DNA of 64,000 nucleotides from Ruficoccus sp. ZRK36. Its GTDB lineage: Bacteria; Verrucomicrobiota; Verrucomicrobiia; Opitutales; Cerasicoccaceae. The stretch covers positions 635,501-699,500 of the forward strand of contig NZ_CP080649.1 of the NCBI RefSeq assembly GCF_019603315.1, in the 5' to 3' direction. A program made the position numbers and the translations under genes. Below, in pieces: positions 10,001-17,641 of this stretch (position 1 is the first letter of the stretch; each line of letters opens with the position of its first letter). Under the pieces are notes generated by a model. It did not search any database. It saw only the letters and a list, made by a program, of their open reading frames with translations, and was not told the DNA's origin.

Positions 10001-10742
10001 CCTTTTTCTCCACATCGGCGACCGCGCCCTTACGGCGAGCGTACTGGAAGGTGTTCCAGGCCAGGTCGAGGTGCGTCAGGCGGTGCTTGATACGCTGGTA
10101 GCGCAGGGCCTTACTGGCCTGGCGCTTGAGGGAGCCGATCTGGCGGCCCACCTCCTCGATCACGTCGGTGACGCGCGAAAGGTTCTGGTCGACCAGCGCG
10201 AGCTTGTTCAGAGCCTCCTTGCGCTGGGCCTTGTAGCGGGTGATCCCGGCGGCCTCTTCAAAGATCGTGCGGCGCTCCTGCGGGTTCGAGGAAAGGATCT
10301 GGTCGATCTGCCCCTGCATCATAAACGAGTAGCTGGCACGGCCAACCCCGGTGTCCATGAACAGGTTCTGAATGTCCTTCAGGCGGCAGCGCTTGCCATT
10401 GATGAAGTAGTCGCCCCCACCCTCACGGTCCACGCGACGGGTGATTTCCACCTCATTAAAGCGCGTCCCCAGCTCGGCCTCACAGTCCGAGAAGATGAGC
10501 GACACCTCGCAGGAAGGCAGCGGCTTACGCCGGTCGGTCCCCTGGAAAATCACGTCCAGCATCTTGGTCCCGCGCATGGCCTTGGCGGACTGCTCGCCGA
10601 GCACCCAACGGATCGCGTCCACGATGTTGCTCTTGCCGCAGCCGTTAGGCCCGACAATACAGGTCACACCCTTGTCCAGCTGGACGCGCGTGCGGTCGGC
10701 AAAGCTTTTAAAGCCGTTGATAACGAGTTCGCGGAGATACAT
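7020..10742 (-). CDS. smc: chromosome segregation protein SMC
   Basis: This 1240-residue SMC ATPase condenses and organises the chromosome, normally with ScpA and ScpB. The Walker A motif GPNGCGKSN is at residues 31-39. Long coiled coils occupy about 170-500 and 690-1000. The hinge is near 510-680 (GFSAGAKAILQGKL, GGIETLLGGSADAIVLRD). The C-terminal ATPase half has the signature LSGGQRTM and the Walker B segment FAVLDELDAPLDD. An acidic stretch near residues 1000-1030 looks like a lineage-specific insert. The gene is intact. Its first 55 codons and promoter are duplicated 6.1 kb away at 16704-16939. Confidence 0.97.
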   Translation of the reverse strand: MYLRELVINGFKSFADRTRVQLDKGVTCIVGPNGCGKSNIVDAIRWVLGEQSAKAMRGTKMLDVIFQGTDRRKPLPSCEVSLIFSDCEAELGTRFNEVEITRRVDREGGGDYFINGKRCRLKDIQNLFMDTGVGRASYSFMMQGQIDQILSSNPQERRTIFEEAAGITRYKAQRKEALNKLALVDQNLSRVTDVIEEVGRQIGSLKRQASKALRYQRIKHRLTHLDLAWNTFQYARRKGAVADVEKKAEQLRSEVSRLSAHLSEAELGLETQRAERTELFAALQEAQQAVSDLRSQMENAANQADFAEVRIGDVSKRIEEIETELVGLEQQRSSLDEKAASTEQDKQMALDLMGNSDEAFRERNEAFQGLLANLRNSENSLEELKRDLLIKEGSLTRLRSQCTTLEVDLKTFQVKHGDLSDGVYQTREQGEVLAARRDETARVLEERERQAEEAAASVSQAQEDVQRLRGEFRELQKEIQEMDRTVARQSAKLTTLEDLQKRFEGFSAGAKAILQGKLDEVVARDQFHPLTALLDINEGYAGGIETLLGGSADAIVLRDKSRASEVMAALEERKLGRVCLQVAAPASGTANEGLPEWLVPAHTVARGRDDSAKELVSNFLEGCYLCESLGQFLDFWAERPDFNFTLVATQTGELIDRRGLVFGGGPRKGQQEQSFIQRVALIKQLRTQITEDNEKLTQLNERAMQLQSDMDAADQAVEENRQRENEMRQELSSLKAELRAVESSINENQHALNRQQKQLEELEANREDAEKRLEEGRASLDGAEAALNEQREKISATESGLQHMRTERDAHQEGLAEVRLELAEKRQRLELLDRGLTEARSQARELEERLLRRRQEADTLRSQVEELETNSETQRARATEIEKTLSVTSETLAGKREALNTVEAAIREYENELGGERTELREKETALNGCEVKLAEERSQTNFLADKVMTEYERDIQYIDWKKELWSADEKFETRIKLDDIDEDEGLVAKSKGERGEPTAEDFAAMDDTDWSSVEDEIRDLRNRIHSLGAVNLVAIEEYAELKERYDFLNSQSEDLWKSKEELLKAIDEINTTSQQMFSETFEQIRKNFKFTFEKLFGGGLADLALIEAEDILDSGIEITARPPGTKLKTLSLLSGGQRTMTAVGLLFAIYMVKPSPFAVLDELDAPLDDANIGRFVGILKQFTKYSQFLVVTHSKRTVSAANSIYGVTMQERGVTRLVSMRFNSETDEAIEVEEAGAGI

Positions 10743-10808
10743 TCAGACTAAAAGTTGGTCTATGTAGGCCCACAGGCACGTTCCCGCAACCCCTTTTTGC
10801 GGATGGGC
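10572..10808. repeat. direct repeat, copy 1: smc 5' end plus promoter
   Basis: These 237 bp recur in the same orientation at 16704-16939. The copies are identical from 10609 to 10770 and differ at 10575, 10587, 10608, a few bases beyond 10770 and one single-base indel. This copy contains the true start of intact smc. The two copies enclose the RND efflux operon. Confidence 0.95.
10761..10789 (-). promoter_or_regulatory. candidate smc promoter (within the duplicated block)
   Basis: On the complement, TTGCGG (10789-10784) and TACATA (10766-10761) lie 17 bases apart. The -10 box ends 18 bases before the smc ATG, so the predicted leader is only about 11 nt and has no Shine-Dalgarno motif. Confidence 0.5.
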
Positions 10809-10901
10809 ACGGAGGGGGAGAAAGACAGGCCCCTGCCGCAGCCGGGGATTCCCCTCACTATCCGCTCAGGGAGCACCGGGCATGCCAGCTAAAAACACAC
10901 C

Positions 10902-12392
10902 TCACTTGAGGTCCTGCTCGGAGGGCTGAGGCGGGGCGGCGTTGAGCAGGCTGTTTTTGAGGGCCTCCGTATCGTCGAGCGAATCCAGATCGGGCCGGGT
11001 CCAGCCACCCCCGAGAGCACGGATGAGGTCGAGCTGGCGGGCATAGAGCGCGTTTTCGAGCTCGGCCAGGATGAGGGCGTTGTTGAGGGCGGTGCGCTCG
11101 GTGTCCACGACCTCCAAATAGTTGACCAGCCCGTTTTCATAGCGCTGCTGGGCCAGATCGGCGGCCGAGCGAGCGTCCGTGGCGGCATCGCGTTGGGCGG
11201 CAATCTGATGGCGCAGGGTCTCCAAGGCAGCCAGCGCGTCCTCGACCTCCCGGAAAGCCGTCAGCACCTGCCCGCGGTAAAACTCCAGCAGCTCGCGGTA
11301 TTCGGCCTTGGCCTCATCGACCTGGCTGGCAACACGCCCGGCGTTGAAAACCGGCATGCTCACGCTCGGCCCCAACGATCCAAACAGGCTGGAGCGGGTA
11401 AACCAGTTCCCCGCGTCGGCGGCGGAAAAGCCCACATCCCCGGTGATCATGATGCGCGGAAAGTACTCGGCCGTACGGGCACCGATACGCTCGCTGGCAG
11501 CACGGACGAGGTTCTCGGCCTGGGCGAGGTCCGGGCGGCGCTCCAAGAGCGTGGAGGGCACGGCGCCCGGAGAGGGCGGCAGGTACGGCACCCAGTCAGG
11601 ATCGGCAGACACAGAAAAATCGCTCGGATAAGCGCCCAGGAGGATGGCCAGGGCGTTTTCGGCCAAGGCCCGGCGGCGACGAAAACCCTCCAGCTCCGAA
11701 CGCGCGATGGACCACTCCGTACGGGCCTGAAAAAACTCCAGATCATCGGCCAGACCGCTGGAGCGCCGAACCTCCACCAGATCGAGCGACTCCCTGCGCC
11801 CCTTCACCGTCCGCTCCAGAAACTCGATGCGCTGGTCGAGCGTACGAATCTCAAAGTACTGCTGCCCGACCATGGTCTGCACGAGGACAACGGCGTAGCC
11901 GTAGGCATCGGCCTGCGCCTGCGCTTCAGCCAGCGCGGAAGCACTCAGGCGGCGAACCCGCCCCCAGACATCCAGCTCCCAGGCCAGCCCGAGAGCCGAG
12001 GAGAAATTATTGCGCGTGCTGGCATCCCCGTAGGGTTGGGTCTGATTACCCGAGCTGCGCTGGCGCACCGCCTCGGTGAAAAAGTCCACCTGCGGGAAAA
12101 GCTCTGAGCGGGCCACACCAACCGAGGCGGCAGCACGGTCCACCCGTGCCAAGGCAGCTCCGATGTCAGGGTTAGCTTCCGTGGCGGTTTCGATCAGGGC
12201 TGTCAGCTCCGGGTCATCGTAGGCAGCCCACCACTGGGCAGACATACGCTCCTGCGTGGCTTTATCCTCGTAGCGCAGCTCGGCAGGCGTCTCCAGGTCC
12301 GGGCGCTCATAGTCGGGGCCGACCATGCACCCTCCTACCCCCAGGGCAACGAGGGCGGGCACAGTCGTTTTCAGATGGGGAAAGGGCGTCAT
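10902..12392 (-). CDS. RND efflux outer-membrane lipoprotein (NodT/OprM family)
   Basis: This 496-residue outer-membrane factor begins MTPFPHLKTTVPALVALGVGGC, a lipoprotein signal with the acylated Cys in the lipobox. MVGPDYERPDLETP follows, the standard NodT-family opening. Two repeats of long alpha-hairpins with short beta segments occupy the rest (WELDVWGRVRR; RRPDLAQAENLVRAASERIGARTAEYFPRI). It forms the trimeric exit duct for the pump encoded upstream. I chose the ATG at 12392 because it overlaps the pump's stop codon as ATGA; an upstream in-frame extension to 12485 is spurious. It is the last gene of the operon and ends just before the smc repeat. Confidence 0.92.
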   Translation of the reverse strand: MTPFPHLKTTVPALVALGVGGCMVGPDYERPDLETPAELRYEDKATQERMSAQWWAAYDDPELTALIETATEANPDIGAALARVDRAAASVGVARSELFPQVDFFTEAVRQRSSGNQTQPYGDASTRNNFSSALGLAWELDVWGRVRRLSASALAEAQAQADAYGYAVVLVQTMVGQQYFEIRTLDQRIEFLERTVKGRRESLDLVEVRRSSGLADDLEFFQARTEWSIARSELEGFRRRRALAENALAILLGAYPSDFSVSADPDWVPYLPPSPGAVPSTLLERRPDLAQAENLVRAASERIGARTAEYFPRIMITGDVGFSAADAGNWFTRSSLFGSLGPSVSMPVFNAGRVASQVDEAKAEYRELLEFYRGQVLTAFREVEDALAALETLRHQIAAQRDAATDARSAADLAQQRYENGLVNYLEVVDTERTALNNALILAELENALYARQLDLIRALGGGWTRPDLDSLDDTEALKNSLLNAAPPQPSEQDLK

Positions 12393-15300
12393 TCCTTGAA
12401 AGCTTTCTGGCTGGCTTCGGCTTCGATGCGCTGGGCGCGCGCGTTGGGGCCGGAGGTGAAGCGGCCCAGGAAGTTGTAGGCCCACGGCACCGCGAACAGC
12501 GTCAGCAGCGAGGCCAGCGACACGCCGAAGAAGATCACGATACCGATCGTCATGCGATTCTCCGAGCCAGCCCCGGTGGCCAGCACCAGCGGAATCGCTC
12601 CGAAAACGGTCGAAATCGCCGTCATCGCAATCGGACGCAAGCGCAGCTCTGAGGCCCGCAGGATGGCGTCGCGCACGCTCATGCCCTCCTCGTCACGGAG
12701 CTGGTTGGCAAACTCCACGATGAGGATGCCGTTTTTAGCCGCCAGGCCGACCAGCATGACAATACCGATCTGCGAAAAGATATTCAGCGTGCCGCCGATA
12801 AACACCAGCCCCCACAGTCCACCGGCGATGGCCAGGGGCACCGTCAACAGGATGGTAAAGGGGTGAATCCAGCTCTCAAACTGCGCGGCAAGCACAAGGA
12901 AAACCATGATCAGCGAGAAGCCGAAGACAAAGTAGATCGCCCCCTGCGCGTCGATAAACTCGCGCGACTCGCCCTTGTAGTCGATCTGGGCACGGGCGGG
13001 CAGCTTCTCACGCACGGTTCCGCGCAGGAACTCCAACGCCTCACCCAGCGTGTAGCCCTCGGCCAGGTTCGCGGAGATGGTCACCGCCCGCAGGCGGTTA
13101 AAGCGGTTGAGCGTGGAGGCCTCGGCGGTTTCGGTGATTTCGACCAGATTACTCAGGGGAATCAGCGTGCCGCTCTCCTCGGAGCGCACATAGATATTTG
13201 TCAGGTCGGTCGTGGTCTCGCGGTCGCTGTCACGGCCCTGCAGGATGACATCGTACTCCTCCCCTCGTTCCAGGAAGGTCGTCACCCGGCGCGAGCCGAA
13301 GAACGTCTCCAGCGTCTGTCCGATCTGGCGCAGGGACACGCCGAGGTCGGCGGCGCGCTCCTTGTCGACGTTGACGCGAAACTGCGGCTTGGTCTCCTTG
13401 AAATCCGTATCGACGTTGAGCAGATTCGGGTTGTCGCGGGCAGCCTCCAGGATAATGTCCTGCCACTCGCGCAGCTCCTCGTAGGTATTACCCCCGATGA
13501 CGAACTGTACCGGCTCGCCGACGTTACGGGTCAGCCCGCTACGCTGGACGGGGAAAGCCCGCACACCGGCCAGACGCCCGAACTTGGGAGCAACCTCCCC
13601 CACGATCTCGTGGGAGGAGCGGCGCTGGTCAAAGTCCTCCAGCACCACGATAGCCATGCCGCCATTAAAGGAATTGGGGCTGCCGAAGCTGCGCGGCGTG
13701 CGCACCAGAATACGGTTGGCCTCACCCGCCTCGACCAGTGGCATCAGGTCGTTCTCGATCTCGCGCATGTACTGCTGCGAGTATTCATAGCTCGCGCCTT
13801 CCGGGGCGTTCATCAGGACAAAGAACACACCGCGGTCCTCGCGCGGGGCGAACTCAGAGTCCAGCTGCTTGAAACTAAAGACCATCGCTCCGGCGGCCAA
13901 CAGGATCACACACGCGACGACCAGCGGGCGCGTGAGCGCACGGTCCAGCCAGCGGCGATACAAGCTCCCGGCATAGTGCAGTGAGCGGTCCACCTGCTGC
14001 GCAAAGCGTCCCTCTGTCTGCCCGGTGGACAACAAAAACGAGCACATCATGGGCGATAGCGTCAGCGCAATGATACTCGACACCCCGACCGCAGCCGCCA
14101 GCGCAAAGGCGAACTCACTGAAGAGGCGCCCGGTATTACCGGAGAGGAAACCAATCGGCACAAACACCGCGATCAGGACCAACGTGGTCGCGATGACGGC
14201 GAAGCTCACCTGCTTGGCCCCGCGCACAGAGGCCAGCGGCGGAGATTCGCCCAGATGGATGCGGCGGTAGATATTTTCCAACACCACGATGGCATCGTCC
14301 ACCACCAGACCGATGGCCAGAAGCAGAGCCAGCAGCGTCAGCAGGTTCAGGGAGTAGCCCATGAACTGCAAAAAGATGAGCGCCCCGATGAGCGAGATGG
14401 GCACAGTAACCGCCGGCACCAGCACGGCCCGCACACTGCCCAGAAAAGCGAAGATCACCAGCACGACCAGCAACAGGGCGATCAACAGTGAAACGTAAAT
14501 CTCGTTGATCGAGTCCTCGATGAAAAGCGTCCGGTCGTAGCTGCTGAACAAGCGCGTCCCCTCCGGCAGGGATTCCTGGATACGCTCGACTTCTTTTTTC
14601 ACGCCACGAGCCACCTCCAGGGTATTGGCCGTGGACTGCGGGATGATTCCCAGCCCGATCATGTCCTGGCCGTTACCGCGCAACTCCTGGCGGTGTTCAA
14701 CCGCACCGATCCGCGCCTCGGCGACCTCGCCCAGGCGGATCAAGTGGCCGTCAGCGCCCTCCCCGACCACGAGCCGGGCAAAGTCATCCTCCGTCTGATA
14801 GCCGCGCTGCGTACGCACGGTAAAGTAGCGGTCGGAGGAGTCGACGCGCCCGGCGGGCAGCTCGACGTTCTCGGCACGCAGCGCCTCCTCGACATCCGCC
14901 ACCGTGATGCCGCGAGCGGCCATCGCGTCGCGGTCCAGCCACACACGCAGCGAATACTCGCGCGAGCCGCCGATACGGACGCGGGCCACGCCGTTTACAG
15001 TCGAGAGGCGGTCCACCAGGTAGCGGTCGGCGTAGTCGGTCAGCTCCAGGCCATTGAGGTTATCGCTGGCGAGGTTAAACCACATGATGACGTCGCCGCT
15101 GGAGTCCACCTTGAAGATTTCCGGCGGGTCGGCCTCGACCGGGAGATTATCCAGCGCACGCCCCACGCGCTCGCGCACGTCGTTCGAGGCGTTGTCGATG
15201 TTGCGGCTGAGCTCAAACTCGATGCTGATGTCGGACTGACCATCCTCACTGGAGGAAGTGATCGAGCGGATGCCCTCGATCCCGCTGATGCGGTCCTCCA

Positions 15301-15499
15301 GAAGCTGCGTGATCTTGGTATCAACCACGGCGGCGGACGCGCCCGGATAGGTCGTCTCGACCGAGACGATGGGCGGATCAATGTCCGGGTACTCACGCAC
15401 CGGCAACTGCCGAAAGGACAGGTACCCGACCACGATCAACAGCAGACTCAGAACGGCTGCGAAGACCGGGCGCTTAACCGATAGTTCGGAAATATGCAC
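12389..15499 (-). CDS. RND efflux transporter, inner-membrane pump (HAE1/AcrB type)
   Basis: This 1036-residue RND permease starts MHISELSVKRPVFAAVLSLLLIVVGYLSFRQLPVREYPDIDPP, the textbook HAE1 opening. TM4 carries LALLLAIGLVVDDAIVVLENIYRR, including the paired Asp residues that relay protons. The two-fold repeat is complete (second half: GLAAKNGILIVEFANQLRDEEG). Such pumps use the proton gradient to expel drugs, detergents or bile-like compounds through the outer-membrane factor. It lies between the adaptor gene (12 bp upstream) and the outer-membrane factor (4-bp overlap). Length is normal; substrate unknown. Confidence 0.95.
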   Translation of the reverse strand: MHISELSVKRPVFAAVLSLLLIVVGYLSFRQLPVREYPDIDPPIVSVETTYPGASAAVVDTKITQLLEDRISGIEGIRSITSSSEDGQSDISIEFELSRNIDNASNDVRERVGRALDNLPVEADPPEIFKVDSSGDVIMWFNLASDNLNGLELTDYADRYLVDRLSTVNGVARVRIGGSREYSLRVWLDRDAMAARGITVADVEEALRAENVELPAGRVDSSDRYFTVRTQRGYQTEDDFARLVVGEGADGHLIRLGEVAEARIGAVEHRQELRGNGQDMIGLGIIPQSTANTLEVARGVKKEVERIQESLPEGTRLFSSYDRTLFIEDSINEIYVSLLIALLLVVLVIFAFLGSVRAVLVPAVTVPISLIGALIFLQFMGYSLNLLTLLALLLAIGLVVDDAIVVLENIYRRIHLGESPPLASVRGAKQVSFAVIATTLVLIAVFVPIGFLSGNTGRLFSEFAFALAAAVGVSSIIALTLSPMMCSFLLSTGQTEGRFAQQVDRSLHYAGSLYRRWLDRALTRPLVVACVILLAAGAMVFSFKQLDSEFAPREDRGVFFVLMNAPEGASYEYSQQYMREIENDLMPLVEAGEANRILVRTPRSFGSPNSFNGGMAIVVLEDFDQRRSSHEIVGEVAPKFGRLAGVRAFPVQRSGLTRNVGEPVQFVIGGNTYEELREWQDIILEAARDNPNLLNVDTDFKETKPQFRVNVDKERAADLGVSLRQIGQTLETFFGSRRVTTFLERGEEYDVILQGRDSDRETTTDLTNIYVRSEESGTLIPLSNLVEITETAEASTLNRFNRLRAVTISANLAEGYTLGEALEFLRGTVREKLPARAQIDYKGESREFIDAQGAIYFVFGFSLIMVFLVLAAQFESWIHPFTILLTVPLAIAGGLWGLVFIGGTLNIFSQIGIVMLVGLAAKNGILIVEFANQLRDEEGMSVRDAILRASELRLRPIAMTAISTVFGAIPLVLATGAGSENRMTIGIVIFFGVSLASLLTLFAVPWAYNFLGRFTSGPNARAQRIEAEASQKAFKE

Positions 15500-15511
15500 G
15501 GCTCGTCGGGG

Positions 15512-16630
15512 TCAGGAGTCACTGGAGCGGGTAAAGACCTGCTCCTCGGTTAACACGTTGACCGGCTGCCCTTCGCGGGCACGGTGCCCGTGGGTGACGA
15601 TCGTTTCTCCGCTCTCAAGCCCTTCGAGGATCTCGGCCATGCCCTTCAGGCGGCGGCCGATCTGCACCGGCACACGCTCGGCGGTGCCCTCGGCTGTGAC
15701 ACGGTAGATAAACTGCTGGTCCCCGATCGGGCTCAAAGCGCTCTCGGGAACGGCCCGCACGGTCTTGCTGCCGAAGTTGAGCTCCACGACCAGAAGCATC
15801 CCCGGACGCAGGGCGAAATCCGCATTCGGGACAAAGGCGCGGGCCTGAGCCGCACGGCTGATGGGGTCGATCCGGGGAGATACCGACCGGACCTCGCCCT
15901 CGAAGATGCGGTCCGGATAGGCCTCCGCGCGGGCGCTGATTTTCTGGCCGGGCTGAAGCTGGGCGAAATGGCGCTCGGGGACGGTGAAATCCACTTTAAC
16001 CGGGGTCAGGTCGATGATTTCGATGAGGTCGTCACCGGCCTCCACCAACTCACCGGGGCTGACATCGCGCAGCCCGACCACGCCGTCAAAGGGCGCGTAG
16101 ATGCGGCGGTCCTCGACGCGGGCCTTGGCCAGATCGACCTGCGCACGCGCCATATTATAACGGGACACCTCCTCATCGATCACCGAACGTGAAAGCGCCC
16201 CGCTGTCCTCGACCGAACGCACGCGCTCAAGCTGGCGTGAGCGCTCGTCCAGGCTGGCCTGCATCTCCTGGAGCTGGGCCTGCTGCTCGGCATCATTGAG
16301 CTGGACGAGCAGGTCCCCCTCCTTGACGTGCTGGCCGGACTCGAAATTAACCTTCGTCACCCGCTCGGTGATCTTGGGGGCGAGCATAGCCTGCTCGTTG
16401 GCACGGACCGTGCCCAGTGCGCGGACCGTTTCGTCCCAGACGACTTCCTCGACCTCGGTCGTCAACACCGGCGGAGGCGGCGGGGCCTTCTGGCTCGTCT
16501 CACGCTCCGGGGCAGGAGCGAAAAAGAAGTAGGCGGCCAGAGCAAGCAAAGCCAGGCAGACGAGGGCGGAGACCACTCCTCCAAAGGAGCGTTTGCGCTT
16601 CGGGTCCGTTGATGGTTTTTCGGCGGGCAC
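15512..16630 (-). CDS. RND efflux periplasmic adaptor (membrane fusion protein)
   Basis: This protein of about 372 residues has an N-terminal membrane anchor (SFGGVVSALVCLALLALAAYFFF) and a Pro-rich linker. The barrel-sandwich halves are TVRANEQAMLAPKITERVTKVNFESGQHVKEGDLLVQL and IYAPFDGVVGLRDVSPGELVEAGD, flanking a helical hairpin. The adaptor links pump and duct. The frame is open back to 16789, but that part is smc DNA read out of frame. The GTG at 16630 is the only plausible start between the smc remnant and the membrane anchor. The original start may have been lost at the rearrangement junction 74 bases upstream. Confidence 0.88.
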   Translation of the reverse strand: MPAEKPSTDPKRKRSFGGVVSALVCLALLALAAYFFFAPAPERETSQKAPPPPPVLTTEVEEVVWDETVRALGTVRANEQAMLAPKITERVTKVNFESGQHVKEGDLLVQLNDAEQQAQLQEMQASLDERSRQLERVRSVEDSGALSRSVIDEEVSRYNMARAQVDLAKARVEDRRIYAPFDGVVGLRDVSPGELVEAGDDLIEIIDLTPVKVDFTVPERHFAQLQPGQKISARAEAYPDRIFEGEVRSVSPRIDPISRAAQARAFVPNADFALRPGMLLVVELNFGSKTVRAVPESALSPIGDQQFIYRVTAEGTAERVPVQIGRRLKGMAEILEGLESGETIVTHGHRAREGQPVNVLTEEQVFTRSSDS

Positions 16631-16643
16631 GCTTCGGACTAAA

Positions 16644-16678
16644 CGGGCAGTTTGTTCGAATGCAACCGAAACTGCCCG
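16644..16678. promoter_or_regulatory. 10-bp inverted repeat upstream of the efflux operon
   Basis: CGGGCAGTTT (16644-16653) and AAACTGCCCG (16669-16678) form a perfect inverted repeat with a 15-base centre. It lies between the smc remnant and the adaptor GTG. It could be an operator for a regulator of the pump, or a transcript hairpin; no regulator gene is adjacent. Confidence 0.5.
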
Positions 16679-16682
16679 ATTC

Positions 16683-16874
16683 TTATCCGCGACACGTTCG
16701 GAAGCGTATGGCCTTGGCAGACTGCTCGCCGAGCACCCAGCGGATCGCGTCCACGATGTTGCTCTTGCCGCAGCCGTTAGGCCCGACAATACAGGTCACA
16801 CCCTTGTCCAGCTGGACGCGCGTGCGGTCGGCAAAGCTTTTAAAGCCGTTGATAACGAGTTCGCGGAGATACAT
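16683..16874 (-). pseudogene. smc: truncated duplicate of the smc 5' end
   Basis: The frame repeats residues 1-55 of SMC, including the Walker A motif GPNGCGKSN. It then runs into eight unrelated residues (IRFRTCRG) and stops. It lacks the coiled coils, hinge and C-terminal ATPase half, so it cannot work as an SMC. The nucleotide match to intact smc is nearly perfect, which points to a recent event. If transcribed from its copied promoter, transcription would continue into the adaptor gene 53 bp downstream. Confidence 0.92.
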
Positions 16875-16939
16875 TCAGACTAAAAGTTGGTCTATGTAGG
16901 CCACCGGCCCGTTCCCGTAACCCCTTTTTGCGGATGGGC
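16704..16939. repeat. direct repeat, copy 2: smc 5' end plus promoter
   Basis: This copy matches 10572-10808 with a 6132-base offset up to a one-base deletion near 16903. The left boundary falls inside smc codon 56; the right boundary is about 65 bp upstream of the smc start. It marks the right side of the efflux-operon segment. Confidence 0.95.
16893..16920 (-). promoter_or_regulatory. copied smc promoter, now facing the efflux operon
   Basis: On the complement, TTACGG (16920-16915) and TACATA (16898-16893) are 16 bases apart. In the intact copy they are TTGCGG and TACATA, 17 bases apart. The copy is therefore probably weaker. It reads through the smc remnant toward the adaptor gene. Confidence 0.45.
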
Positions 16940-16980
16940 GTGACCGCACAGAACAATGATGGGGCTCCGCCCCATCGCTC
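16939..16980. repeat. 42-bp dispersed intergenic repeat, copy 1
   Basis: It starts CGTGACCGCAC and ends with the hairpin GGGGCTCCGCCCC and then ATCGCTC. It matches 56488-56529 at 33 of 42 positions, with the two ends strongly conserved. It begins exactly where the smc repeat ends. Confidence 0.6.
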
Positions 16981-17121
16981 CTTTCAGTCGCTGCCCCTGT
17001 GCGTGCATCCGGTGGCGATTCGTGACCGAGCAGATTCTGGATCACCTTTTCCCGGAGAACAGGACATACACTCGCCGTTTGACAAGCAGACAACCACCGG
17101 CCACCATGAATCGTACGCCAC

Positions 17122-17544
17122 ATGAAGCGGTCATTTCTCATTCTCTCGATCCTGTTTTTTAGTGTTCTCCCCTGCCGGGCAGCAGAGAATGGCATCCGCA
17201 TCACAGTGGACTATCTGACTGGAGAGTTGCCCGCAGACATTATTGGTAAACTCACGCCTCCTCCCGAGGAGCAAGGCGTACCCCGCGCACTGTTACAGGG
17301 AGCGATTGAAAAACCGGGGGTGTACAGCTGTCAGCCCAGTGAAAGCCTTACAGCTATCGTCAGCCGAGCAGGCGGCCTCACTCGGTTATTCCGAAACCCC
17401 ATCATTATTGCCAACATCCACAGCGATAAGCTCATCCGAATTGAAAACATCAATACCTCTAAACCGGACGAGAGTTGGGCAGCGCTATCTAGGATTCTGG
17501 TTAAGAATGGAGACTTCATTTATTTAGAAGAAACGATAGAGTAA
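17122..17544 (+). CDS. small secreted SLBB-like protein
   Basis: This 140-residue protein has a signal peptide (MKRSFLILSILFFSVLPCRA). GAIEKPGVYSCQPSESLTAIVSRAGG near residues 59-85 is the typical opening of a soluble-ligand-binding beta-grasp (SLBB) domain, as found in polysaccharide export proteins. The remaining part continues the beta-grasp fold. It lacks the export-tunnel domain of Wza-like proteins and no exopolysaccharide genes are near. The gene is AT-richer than pyrE. A role in binding periplasmic glycan is possible but unproven. Confidence 0.6.
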   Translation: MKRSFLILSILFFSVLPCRAAENGIRITVDYLTGELPADIIGKLTPPPEEQGVPRALLQGAIEKPGVYSCQPSESLTAIVSRAGGLTRLFRNPIIIANIHSDKLIRIENINTSKPDESWAALSRILVKNGDFIYLEETIE

Positions 17545-17604
17545 GCAGTAAAGGCGCATTCAGTCCGGCGGGCTGGAGGCGGAGTACTTTTGACACCAGT
17601 TCAC

Positions 17605-17634
17605 TTGACCTGCAGCTCGCTGCGCCCTTATCTA
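17605..17634 (+). promoter_or_regulatory. candidate pyrE promoter giving a leaderless transcript
   Basis: TTGACC (17605-17610) and TATCTA (17629-17634) are 18 bases apart. The -10 box ends only 7 bases before the pyrE ATG at 17642, so transcription would begin at or next to the start codon. Confidence 0.5.
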
Positions 17635-17641
17635 CCCCTCC

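Noticed and set aside
8373-10751. 792-codon open frame opposite smc
   Set aside because: It lies entirely antisense to the SMC coiled coil and its composition (long Leu/Gln/Ala runs) is what the complement of a GC-rich coiled-coil gene produces. No domain or start context.
16875-17204. 109-codon leftward frame upstream of the smc remnant
   Set aside because: It covers the copied promoter and repeat DNA and has no recognisable protein features.
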